Below, piece after piece: positions 35,797-44,643 of a DNA stretch of 64,000 nucleotides; the first letter of the stretch is position 1, and every line of letters begins with the position of its first letter. The DNA lies in contig NZ_KV795245.1 of assembly GCF_001808955.1 (NCBI RefSeq), forward strand, positions 26,600 to 90,599, given 5' to 3'. The notes under the pieces are model-generated. The model saw nothing but the letters and a program-made list of their open reading frames with translations. It ran no database searches and was not told the origin of the DNA. The translations under genes and the position numbers were made by a program. Origin of the DNA: Rothia sp. HMSC078H08. Its GTDB lineage: Bacteria > Actinomycetota > Actinomycetes > Actinomycetales > Micrococcaceae.

Positions 35797-36456
35797 ATGC
35801 GCAATTTCTTGATTATCTTCTGGGGTATCTTCGCTCTACTCACAACAGTTGCGACATTCTATGTCCTCATCAATTACGAGGTGCAGCGCTGGAAAGATAA
35901 ACAACGGCTACGTGAGGGTATTTATATCCGACGGGTTACTCGGCTTGAAGCTCTCATTACGATATTGACCCCAGTTTTTCCAGGTCTTGCGTATGTAACC
36001 GAAATTTATGACACTGGGCCGGTAAATGTATGGGTTGAAATAGCAGCTCTGTTGCTATCAGTGCTAATGGTCGGTTGTCTACGCTATGTGCATGTTGCCT
36101 ACGTGAAGACCTCCGCCGACGGCATTGAGCAGCGCATCTGGTTCTCTAACCCGACCCGTTACCCTTTCACTGCGATTAACCGCGTCGTGTTCTACAAAGC
36201 AGCAAAATATGAAGACGAGGACATGGTGGGTTTCTACGCTAAGTCAGGCACACAGATTGCCCTGTTTAGCCCGTTGGCTCATAAAAATTACCGGCTTTTG
36301 GCGATTGTGCGTTTCAGGATTGAGAATGAGCGTTGGCCTGACATGGACAACCCGGATGATGTGGCTCAGGTGGACCGTTTGGATTGTGCTGGGAAGACGA
36401 TGCGCTACTTTGAGAATTTGGGGAAGGTTACTGGCCTTGCCGACGTCTACATGTAG
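35797..36456 (+). CDS. Membrane protein of the RFRIE-RWPD family, copy 2
   Basis: The 219-aa protein has the same layout as copy 1. It has an N-terminal TM segment (LIIFWGIFALLTTVATFYVLI), a basic loop (YEVQRWKDKQRLREG), TM stretches near 50-70 and 85-105, and a soluble domain with RFRIENERWPDMDNPDD, ending TGLADVYM. Start 35797 is chosen over the in-frame 35749 because the leader repeat ends just upstream and homology begins here. The gene is divergent from copy 1 and convergent with the receptor kinase gene. Function unknown. Confidence 0.72.
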   Translation: MRNFLIIFWGIFALLTTVATFYVLINYEVQRWKDKQRLREGIYIRRVTRLEALITILTPVFPGLAYVTEIYDTGPVNVWVEIAALLLSVLMVGCLRYVHVAYVKTSADGIEQRIWFSNPTRYPFTAINRVVFYKAAKYEDEDMVGFYAKSGTQIALFSPLAHKNYRLLAIVRFRIENERWPDMDNPDDVAQVDRLDCAGKTMRYFENLGKVTGLADVYM

Positions 36457-36484
36457 CATCGTACGGCGTTAGTTTCGAATATAG

Positions 36485-36532
36485 AGAAAGCCCCTGGGCT
36501 GAGAGTTCACTCTCTCAGTCCAGGGGCTTTCT
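36485..36532. terminator. Bidirectional terminator between copy 2 and the kinase gene
   Basis: AGAAAGCCCCTGG pairs with CCAGGGGCTTTCT around an inner CTGAGAG/CTCTCAG stem, with T-runs on both outer sides. It serves convergent genes. Confidence 0.85.
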
Positions 36533-36566
36533 GCATACCAGCGACAGCTAGCCTAGAGTGCCACCG

Positions 36567-38591
36567 TTAGCGGGTGATAATCGCGAAGTCGCTACTGGAC
36601 AGGTTCGTGAAATTACCAATCTGCGCATTCAGGCGGCACTTAGACGTCACCGACAGCGCCGTCACCACCCGCTGATCCTCAGACACCAACACATGCCCCG
36701 AACAACCATCCGAAAAACTAATCAACTGCGCATCCGGAGAAATCGCCTGAACCAGCGTCGAAAACTCACCCGTACGCGGCAAAACCATCAACGGGTTCAA
36801 CTCATCCGCACCACTCGGCCACACCGGAACCACCGTCACCGGCAAAACACTCTGATTCACCACACGAGAAGGAACCCGCAACTCAATCGAACGCAAACGC
36901 TGAATCGGGTACGCCGTCGAACGAACCTCCCGATCAGAAATAGCCTTAGACGTCTCAGAATCAATACGGTTCAGCCATTCCTCAAAAGCACGAGAATCCT
37001 TAAACTCAGCAGACACATTCGCCCGAACCTGCACCACACCATTAGCCGGGATACTCACCCCAGACAGATTCCACGAACACGGAACATCCACCGCAGTCAC
37101 ACTTGACTGATTCTTCGACACACCAGAAGACGCCTGACCGGCATCCCACGTCACCGAAGCACACGAACCACCCTCAACACCGGGAAGCACCTGCAAAATA
37201 TCGCCCCGAAGAGCCGACTTCTGCGAGGAAAACTCAAAAGTTAGGCGGGCGCTCTTATCTCGCGGGTTATACGTACCCTCAATACGGGTACCCAAACCAC
37301 TCGGCAAAGATGCCGAACTACGGCTCGAAGCAGACCACGACTCAGCTGTCTTAGACGAACCCTTACCGCCGCCCAAACCCACAAAAGCGAGCACGCCCAC
37401 AAGAATCAAAGAACCCAGGATAGCGCCCCATACCAGCGGGCGGCGCAACGGCGAACGGGTAGGCTCCTCTTCCTCAACAACCTCATCAGGCACATATACC
37501 GGCTGCTCCACCACAAAAGGAGCGCGGATAACCGTCTCATTCTGCGCTTGACCCAGCGACGGCATGCCCGCACCATACAGCTCCGTAACATTCTGCCCAG
37601 GCACCGCAGAAACCGCAGGCTCAGCACCATGAACCACCGTAGGCGTGTACCCCACAGCACCCGAAGACACCTCAACCCATCGAGGGAGCACTGTATCAGC
37701 CGCGAAACCTTCAGCCAAAAGACGCAGCTTAGCGGCAGCCTCAGCCGCACCAGGACGCTGAACCGGGTTCTCCGCCAACATCCCGTGAAGCACCTCAGCC
37801 ACCTCAGCCGGAATCTGCGGCGACACCTGCACCGCACCACCACGCGCCGGAAGAGGACGCGCCGCCACCAACAACTCATGAAGAGTCACCGCGCACGCAT
37901 AAACATCAACCGCCGGAGTAGCCACACCATGTGCAGAACGCTCCGGAGCCATATACCCCGGAGTACCAGAAAACGAACGAGAAGCCCCCGAACCCGCAGA
38001 GCCAGTAAAAGAAGCAATACCGAAATCAGCCACACGAACCTGCTGATCCAGAGACTCCCCCAAAACACCGCTCAGCAGAACATTCTCCGGCTTAATATCC
38101 AGGTGCATCACGCCCTGACGGTGAGCAAACTCCACCGCATTCAGAACCTGCACCATCAGACTCAACGCCAAACGAATCGGTAGCGGACCCTCAGAATCCA
38201 GCTTCTGACGCAACGAACCGCCATGCTGAAACTCCATCACCAGAGCTAGCACGCCACCCTCAACAACCATGTCCGTCAACGGCACAATATGAGGATGCGA
38301 CAGCGCCAACAACACCGAACGCTCACGCACAAAAGACTCAAGAACCACAGGGTTCTCCGCAAGCTCCGGACGCAAAACCTTCGCCGCATACAGAGCCCAC
38401 GAGCCGCTCATCGTAGCAGCCCACACTTCACCGACCGCACCAGAACCCACCCGGCGCACCAAACGATACGAAGAGCCAAGGGGAGCGCCTGCAACCAAGC
38501 CCCCCGCAGGCTGACCAGCAACCTGCGGGGTAGGATGAGCATCACGGCGCTCCGAGCCGGAGTACTGCGGCGAACCAGCAGGTACAGTCAC
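36567..38591 (-). CDS. Receptor-type Ser/Thr protein kinase with extracellular sensor domain
   Basis: The 674-aa protein has an N-terminal kinase domain (~40-300) with glycine loop VGSGAVGEVW, AAK lysine, DFG (VADFGIA) and APE (GTPGYMAPE). The catalytic loop reads HLDIKPEN rather than HRD, a non-RD form. A juxtamembrane part (~300-385) and one TM segment (~388-410, WGAILGSLILVGVLAFVGLGG) follow. An external domain of ~250 residues with a few cysteines is not recognised. PknB-type kinases sense envelope signals and phosphorylate FHA-domain partners. The next gene upstream encodes an FHA-bearing secretion ATPase, so it is a likely substrate. Start GTG 38591 has AAGGAG 7 bp upstream. It is the last gene of the four-gene secretion cluster. 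Confidence 0.88.
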   Translation of the reverse strand: MTVPAGSPQYSGSERRDAHPTPQVAGQPAGGLVAGAPLGSSYRLVRRVGSGAVGEVWAATMSGSWALYAAKVLRPELAENPVVLESFVRERSVLLALSHPHIVPLTDMVVEGGVLALVMEFQHGGSLRQKLDSEGPLPIRLALSLMVQVLNAVEFAHRQGVMHLDIKPENVLLSGVLGESLDQQVRVADFGIASFTGSAGSGASRSFSGTPGYMAPERSAHGVATPAVDVYACAVTLHELLVAARPLPARGGAVQVSPQIPAEVAEVLHGMLAENPVQRPGAAEAAAKLRLLAEGFAADTVLPRWVEVSSGAVGYTPTVVHGAEPAVSAVPGQNVTELYGAGMPSLGQAQNETVIRAPFVVEQPVYVPDEVVEEEEPTRSPLRRPLVWGAILGSLILVGVLAFVGLGGGKGSSKTAESWSASSRSSASLPSGLGTRIEGTYNPRDKSARLTFEFSSQKSALRGDILQVLPGVEGGSCASVTWDAGQASSGVSKNQSSVTAVDVPCSWNLSGVSIPANGVVQVRANVSAEFKDSRAFEEWLNRIDSETSKAISDREVRSTAYPIQRLRSIELRVPSRVVNQSVLPVTVVPVWPSGADELNPLMVLPRTGEFSTLVQAISPDAQLISFSDGCSGHVLVSEDQRVVTALSVTSKCRLNAQIGNFTNLSSSDFAIITR

Positions 38592-38708
38592 GGGCTAACT
38601 CCTTAACATCAACTTCACAACAAGCAGGAAGACGTCCCAGATGGGGCGACCCCTACAGCAAAATAGCCGGTAAAGTTACACCATACCTCACCACACGCCA
38701 GACAAGCC

Positions 38709-41700
38709 CTACAGCCCGCCACGGTGCTGAGAATCCTCAGGGCTCATCAACTGCACCAGAACCGGCGACCCGGCAAGGAACGCATAACCACGACCAACAC
38801 TCAGCTGAACCGGGGCGCGCCTCGGAATAGTACCGAACATGTCCATATCCGTATCAACATTCGGCTGAACCACAGCACCCGTACGGAACTTACGAATAGC
38901 CTTCGTCCAATGGCTATACAAAGGACGCAAATCAGTCGGCTTACCCGTAGCAATAATGTGAACGTCCGGGAAATCACCCTTCACAATCGCATCAAAAACG
39001 TTCATCGGGTCATCCACGCGGTCACCATCATCAATCAGCAACAGCACCGGGCCTGCGGCATCCTGCAACGCCGCCTGCACCTGAGCAGAAGCATTCTTGC
39101 TCTCAAACACCCGGTCAAAAACGCCCTCCGGCGCATTCACCAGACCGGAACGCTGATCAAAGACAGCCCAAACCTCCGGAACCTCAGCGGCATCCATGCG
39201 TGCGTTCTCTGCCGCGGTAGCGTCACCAGACGCCAACGCCGCAGACACCGCCTGCTCCGCCGCAGCCCTCGCCCGAGAAACCAGACGAGCAAATGCAACC
39301 AGCAGAGAAGACTTACCCGAACGCGGATTACCCGCAATCATGGCGTGCTCACCCTCATACAGCTCGAAAGCACAAGCCTCCAACGTAGCCTCCGCAATAC
39401 CTACAGGGATACGCCACAGACTCGGAGAAAACTCAGCAGCAGGCATGCTCTCCCACGAAACCCACGTAGGCAGCTGACCAATCACATCACGCTTAGCAGG
39501 AGCCTGCGGGAAGCGCTCACGAATCATAGAGACAGCCTCCTCCACGCCAACAGCGGGAGTAGCCACCTGCATCTGACGCAGACGCTTCGGATCAACACAA
39601 CGCCCAGGAACCGCAGTCGGAATATTCGTACCGCGAATACCATACGACGAATAATCGTGGATATCGCTCAACTGGAAGAACCACGTCTGCAACGAAGCAT
39701 CAAGAATCTGCGAGGGAATATTCTTCGCACGGCTCGTCGACACCACGCAGTGAATACCAACAGCAGGACCATCCGCATACACTCGGTAGAAATTCGCCAA
39801 CAAATCCATGCTCACAGCGTCAGAGAACTCATCACGCAGCGTCGCAAAACCATCCAAAACAATGAAAAGAGGCTTACGGCGTGACGCATCAGCACGGCGT
39901 GCATCAAGCTCCGACTTCACAAAACGCAAGAAACGAGCCTGACGTTCCCTCGCGCCCTGACCGGTACCCACAGCAGAAACAACATGCGGCAGAGAGTGTA
40001 GAGGCAGCAAACCATCAGCGCCCATGTCCACCAGAACGATATCGATGTCCTCCGGCGAATAATGCTGAGCCAAACCCAGCACCACAGACTGAATCGTCGT
40101 GGTCGTACCACTACCGGCAACACCCACCAACAGCAGGTTGCTCATCTCAATATTCCAGCCCATAGGCACCTGACGCTGCAGCTCAGGCTCATCACCCAAA
40201 GTACACATCAGAACACCGTCCTGGACACCACCCACAGTGGGAAGATCCGGGTCAGGGAAGCCACGCACACCAAAATCAGCCAAATCAACATACGAACCCA
40301 ACGGCTCAGGCCACACCTTACGAGGAGCAACCGCACCACGAGCCGCATGAGCCGCCACAACAGCGTCAATCAGCAGATCCAGGTCATTCGCATCACTTGA
40401 CGACACCTTCGGACGTGCACGCTCCGAACGAGGAATACCGATACTATCGGTTGCACGAATCTCCAGAGAAGTCACCACCTCAGTGCCGCTCTGACCCGTC
40501 ACCAGGGCAGTCTGCACCGGCGAAATATCATTCTGGCCCAGCTTCACATAGGCGCGACCCATCTGCGAACGCGAAATCTCCGAAGCATCCGGAACACCAA
40601 TCACGTTCGAAGAATCCTCACGGCTCTGCACACGCAACGCCACACGCAAGTTCGTATTCGCCAGAATGTCATCATTCACCACGCCAGCAGGACGCTGAGT
40701 CGCCAGAATCATGTGAACACCCAGGGTACGACCCACCGCACCAATGCTCACCAGCGACGACAGGACATCCGGGAAGTCCTTCGCCAGCATCGCGAACTCG
40801 TCAATCACCAGCAGCAGACGAGGCATCGGCTCCGGCGGGTTCGTCGCCAAATAATCCTTAATGTTGTCCACACCCTCGCCAGCAGCCGCAAACAGGCGCT
40901 GACGACGATCCATCTCCGCCTCCAACGACTCAATAGCGCGGTGAGCCAACTGAGCATCCAAGTTACTCAAAGTACCAATCGTATGCGGCAGACGCTCACA
41001 CGTCTTAAATGCCGCACCACCCTTAAAGTCAACCAGAATAAAGTTCAAACGGCTCGGATCATGGTGAGCAGCCAAACCCGCCACCAACGAACGCAAAAAC
41101 TCACTCTTACCCGAACCAGTGGTACCACCCACCAGGCCGTGAGGACCGTCCTTCACCAAGTCCAGAGTGAACGCGCCAGAGTCGCCCACACCAATCTCCG
41201 TACTGAAACCATTAGCCTGCGACCAAAACGCCTCAATATCCTCAGCACCCGGAGGGGTCGGCAAACCAACCAGCTCAGGCAGCTTCACCAGCTGCGGCAA
41301 ACCGCCACCCAGAAGCAGACGTTCAGGGTCCTCATGATGCGCCAGAGTACGCGCCACATGAAGAGCATCCTCAGCGCTCACACCGGCGAGCACACCGTCA
41401 GTGACCGTGTAACGGCGGCGAGGCTCCGAATAGGTCATAGAAGCCTCCTCACCAATCTCCACGACCGAAGTACACGACGCCGGAAGACGGTCAACAGAAG
41501 AAGCCAACACAATACCGGCAACACGGCGAGCGCCCGCAGCAGCAGTCTTATTCGCCATCAGACGCACCTCATCGCCATACGCCAAAAGGTCGCGTGCCGG
41601 CGACTCACGGCCCTCAGTGAGGGTATCCGAATCAACGACCACGCACAGGCCGCGGGTCGGAAGAGACTCAATGTCGTGGTAAAGAGAGCGTAGCATCTGG

Positions 41701-43097
41701 TCCGACTGCTCCTTGCCAGAAGCAAACCAACGCATCTGCTGGTTCTGCGCCATATGCATATGCGGAAGCCACGACGTCCACACCCAGTCCTGCGAGCGCG
41801 CCGAATCAGCACAGACCGCAATCGTCATATCGGCAGGACCCGTGTGGGTTGCCGCCTGCAGCACCAGGCTACGCGCCAGGGCAAGAGACTGCTCACGCGG
41901 ACCCACAATACCGATAGCGCCGCCCTCACGCAGGTCAGCAACCAGCGGGGCATCCCATAGGGTATTGTGCTCAAGAATATGCTGAACCTCAGGCTCAGGA
42001 TTGCTCGGCTTCGTCAGCTCAGGAGCCCAATGAATATGCCCAGTACCCACATGGAAAGTCAACAGATCAGGGCTGGTACTCCGGCGACGCCACAGCGTCA
42101 TCGCAGGAAGAAGCGCCCGCAACTGAACAGCATCCGGTGCCGGGGCAAGGTCATGAAGACGCTCAATTTCCTCACGGTTACTCAGAGCGATACGTTCCTT
42201 AAACTTCTCCATTTCCTGCTCAAAACGCACACGCTCCTTCACCTTATCCTTAGCGTGACGACGCTTCTGCTCCACCCACATACCAATACTCAGAATGGGG
42301 CTGAGCATCGCGAAAAGGGCGTAACGAATCTCCTGCATAATGGCGACCATCGCCGCCGCCATAATAATCGGGCCCACCGCCATCGCAATATTGAACTTCG
42401 GCGGGTCAGAAACGTTCTTGCGGGTAGGCGCCTCCACCTTCTCCGGGGCGCTCAACGCACCCTGACGCGGCGGACGGTTAAACGGCGCAGTACCCGACGC
42501 GCTCACATTCGGGGCGCTACCGGGGCGAGGCGCAGCCTTCTCCTGAGGAGCAGGCTGCAGAGTCAGCACACAATCACCAACATGGATGGTGGTGCTCTCA
42601 GAAACAGTCAGACCCTCCTCGGGGATTTTCTGACCGTCCACAAAACTACCGTTCGTAGAACCCGGGTCAGTGATGCGCACCTTCTGAGTATTCGTCGACT
42701 CATCATGAACCACCTGCAAGTGCAGATGTTCCCACGACGCGCTCGCCGTGGGCAGCACAATGTCGGCGTACGGGGAACGACCCGCCACTAAAGGACGCGA
42801 AGAGGGGATAGGGCGCGGCAGGGTAACCGTCGAACCACCGCTCAAGCACACGCTCCAGCCCTGCACCAGGGAAGGGTAGGAGAGCGGTGCCCTAGAGATA
42901 CGCATACCCTCCATCGGTTTGACCTCTGCCAGGGTGGAGGATGCCGTCACCGGGCGGTTATCGCAATACAGCGGCTCGTCGGCAGGCAGAGAGGGGCCAC
43001 CGGTCGCCTGGATGAGATCAGCGATGGTCGTCTCAGGCTGCCAGGAGTCTAGTTCATAGCTCCCGTTATGCTCTTCAAGATCAAGGAAAAAGCGCAT
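38709..43097 (-). CDS. eccC: FHA-FtsK/SpoIIIE secretion ATPase (EccC/EssC-like)
   Basis: The 1462-aa protein should be the motor of a type VII-like secretion system. The N terminus has a ubiquitin-like start and an FHA domain (~104-180; GRSPYADIV, STNGSFVDG). Two TM segments lie at ~234-275 (NIAMAVGPIIMAAAMVAIM; YALFAMLSPILSIGMWV). Three FtsK-type ATPase domains follow. Domain 1 is intact (GGTTGSGKSE ~655; Walker B LLLVIDEF ~757). Domain 2 has Walker A GVAGSGTTT (~992) in which the Lys is Thr. Domain 3 has GNPRSGKSS (~1252). An FHA domain at the N terminus is typical of EssC (T7SSb) rather than mycobacterial EccC. ATG 43097 has GGAGA 8 bp upstream. No EccB/D/E or MycP gene is in the window. 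Confidence 0.9.
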   Translation of the reverse strand: MRFFLDLEEHNGSYELDSWQPETTIADLIQATGGPSLPADEPLYCDNRPVTASSTLAEVKPMEGMRISRAPLSYPSLVQGWSVCLSGGSTVTLPRPIPSSRPLVAGRSPYADIVLPTASASWEHLHLQVVHDESTNTQKVRITDPGSTNGSFVDGQKIPEEGLTVSESTTIHVGDCVLTLQPAPQEKAAPRPGSAPNVSASGTAPFNRPPRQGALSAPEKVEAPTRKNVSDPPKFNIAMAVGPIIMAAAMVAIMQEIRYALFAMLSPILSIGMWVEQKRRHAKDKVKERVRFEQEMEKFKERIALSNREEIERLHDLAPAPDAVQLRALLPAMTLWRRRSTSPDLLTFHVGTGHIHWAPELTKPSNPEPEVQHILEHNTLWDAPLVADLREGGAIGIVGPREQSLALARSLVLQAATHTGPADMTIAVCADSARSQDWVWTSWLPHMHMAQNQQMRWFASGKEQSDQMLRSLYHDIESLPTRGLCVVVDSDTLTEGRESPARDLLAYGDEVRLMANKTAAAGARRVAGIVLASSVDRLPASCTSVVEIGEEASMTYSEPRRRYTVTDGVLAGVSAEDALHVARTLAHHEDPERLLLGGGLPQLVKLPELVGLPTPPGAEDIEAFWSQANGFSTEIGVGDSGAFTLDLVKDGPHGLVGGTTGSGKSEFLRSLVAGLAAHHDPSRLNFILVDFKGGAAFKTCERLPHTIGTLSNLDAQLAHRAIESLEAEMDRRQRLFAAAGEGVDNIKDYLATNPPEPMPRLLLVIDEFAMLAKDFPDVLSSLVSIGAVGRTLGVHMILATQRPAGVVNDDILANTNLRVALRVQSREDSSNVIGVPDASEISRSQMGRAYVKLGQNDISPVQTALVTGQSGTEVVTSLEIRATDSIGIPRSERARPKVSSSDANDLDLLIDAVVAAHAARGAVAPRKVWPEPLGSYVDLADFGVRGFPDPDLPTVGGVQDGVLMCTLGDEPELQRQVPMGWNIEMSNLLLVGVAGSGTTTTIQSVVLGLAQHYSPEDIDIVLVDMGADGLLPLHSLPHVVSAVGTGQGARERQARFLRFVKSELDARRADASRRKPLFIVLDGFATLRDEFSDAVSMDLLANFYRVYADGPAVGIHCVVSTSRAKNIPSQILDASLQTWFFQLSDIHDYSSYGIRGTNIPTAVPGRCVDPKRLRQMQVATPAVGVEEAVSMIRERFPQAPAKRDVIGQLPTWVSWESMPAAEFSPSLWRIPVGIAEATLEACAFELYEGEHAMIAGNPRSGKSSLLVAFARLVSRARAAAEQAVSAALASGDATAAENARMDAAEVPEVWAVFDQRSGLVNAPEGVFDRVFESKNASAQVQAALQDAAGPVLLLIDDGDRVDDPMNVFDAIVKGDFPDVHIIATGKPTDLRPLYSHWTKAIRKFRTGAVVQPNVDTDMDMFGTIPRRAPVQLSVGRGYAFLAGSPVLVQLMSPEDSQHRGGL

Positions 43098-43216
43098 AAG
43101 GTGTTCTCCAAAATAGATAAATCGTGAGCCCCGCTGGTGGACGGACTAGAAGTAAATACCCGAAAGCCGGGGTGTGATGGGCTGGCTCTGTACGGATTAG
43201 GCTTTGCTCGGAAAAG

Positions 43217-44641
43217 CTAGTCGCGAGATTCTGAGGTGAACGTGCGAAGCATCCACACGGGCGGATTCACCGCATCCGTTGAGGAAGACCCGCCCTGAAT
43301 CATCGAAGTTTCCGCGGTCGGGTAAAGAAGACCCACCTGCCCGCCCGCAGCGTAGGAAGACGAAAAATCCAACGGATACGCGACCGTAGAATCTTTAGCG
43401 TCCAAACGAAGGGTTCCTAGAACCCGTCGAACCGCCTCGGGAGTGTATTCACGAACCTGGCTCGTGGCATACGCAAAAGCCAAAAGCGCGTTATGGGAGG
43501 GAGCATCCGCCCACGCTGCCGATTTCGAGAACGACTGTTCGCCTGACAAATCCTTGAGCGAAGAATCGTTCTTCATACGTTCCACAGTTGAGACAAACGC
43601 CGAAGAAGCACGACCGGCATCATCAGCACTCAACGCCGCAGCACGTGCCTGCACACGCCCCACAACGCGAATATTGTCAGTCAAGGAACCGCCGTTCTCC
43701 AGAAGAAGGCGCATAAAAGGCTCCGTCAAAGCTTCCTCACCCGCAATCACCGGAGAAGTAATACCCGCCCTCTGAAGAGAACGAAGCACCTTCGCCTGAG
43801 TCGACGCTGAACCCGTCAAAACCAGAACAGGAGAAGAGCCCGAAGACTTGTCCCCCAGAAGGCGCGTCAGCTCCTTGAGAGTGTCCTTCATGCTGTCTTC
43901 ATCAGCAGAAACCTGAACGCGATTCGTATAGGGAAGGTCCGGCGCAGAGCCCTCACCCGCATCCAGCAGGATGGTGCGCACACCATCAAGCTGTTGCGAA
44001 GAACCCGTGCTAGATGCACCGGCAAGCGAACGAATAGCAGTCGTATAGACCTGCTTCTCCCGCTCAGGGTCCAGAGCAAAACTCCATACCCCATCGCCAG
44101 CATCTACCCGGTCATACGCCTCAATCACCGCAACATTGCGTTCCTTAGCAGCAGCCGTAGCACCCCGAAGATGCTCACCCCGAGAAGCAAGCACAATACC
44201 CAAAGCACCCTCAGAAGAGAGCTTCTCTACCGCCTCACGGGCACCCTGCTCCGTTCCCTTATCGTTCGCATAAAGAACCTTCACAGAAGAATTGCCCAAA
44301 GCCAGACGGTACTGCGCAACACGAGCACCCTGAGCATTCAGACGCCACGCAGACCCCTCAGCATCATCGCCAAAAGTAGTAACAACACCAATAACAGGCT
44401 CACGACCAGACGCAGGAAGAGAAATAGCCTGCTGAACCGTCACCGCAGACGCAGGGTTCGTACCCGTGCCAAGCGGCAAAGGCTGAGGAGTCACAGCGCG
44501 CACGCCATACCAGATCCCCACCACCGCAAGGCTAAACAGCACACACAGACTGACACACCACACCACGGTGCGCTGAGTGAGCCGCCTGCCCTCGCGGCGG
44601 TGAGGACCTGAATCAGAGCCCAAATGAGGGGAAAACCCCAC
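43217..44641 (-). CDS. Membrane-anchored periplasmic-binding-fold (type I) protein in the secretion cluster
   Basis: The 474-aa protein has a basic N terminus, one TM segment (~25-48, TVVWCVSLCVLFSLAVVGIW) and a large extracytoplasmic part. That part resembles type I periplasmic-binding proteins of the LivJ group (VIGVVTTFGDD ... EGALGIVLASRG ... AVIEAYDRVD ... PVLVLTGSASTQAKVLRSLQ ... SPVIAGEEAL). No transporter genes accompany it, so a sensor or structural part of the secretion machine is more likely than uptake; this is inference. Start GTG 44641 lies 2 bp after the stop of the lipoprotein gene, so translation is coupled. Confidence 0.75.
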   Translation of the reverse strand: MGFSPHLGSDSGPHRREGRRLTQRTVVWCVSLCVLFSLAVVGIWYGVRAVTPQPLPLGTGTNPASAVTVQQAISLPASGREPVIGVVTTFGDDAEGSAWRLNAQGARVAQYRLALGNSSVKVLYANDKGTEQGAREAVEKLSSEGALGIVLASRGEHLRGATAAAKERNVAVIEAYDRVDAGDGVWSFALDPEREKQVYTTAIRSLAGASSTGSSQQLDGVRTILLDAGEGSAPDLPYTNRVQVSADEDSMKDTLKELTRLLGDKSSGSSPVLVLTGSASTQAKVLRSLQRAGITSPVIAGEEALTEPFMRLLLENGGSLTDNIRVVGRVQARAAALSADDAGRASSAFVSTVERMKNDSSLKDLSGEQSFSKSAAWADAPSHNALLAFAYATSQVREYTPEAVRRVLGTLRLDAKDSTVAYPLDFSSSYAAGGQVGLLYPTAETSMIQGGSSSTDAVNPPVWMLRTFTSESRD

Positions 44642-44643
44642 GG

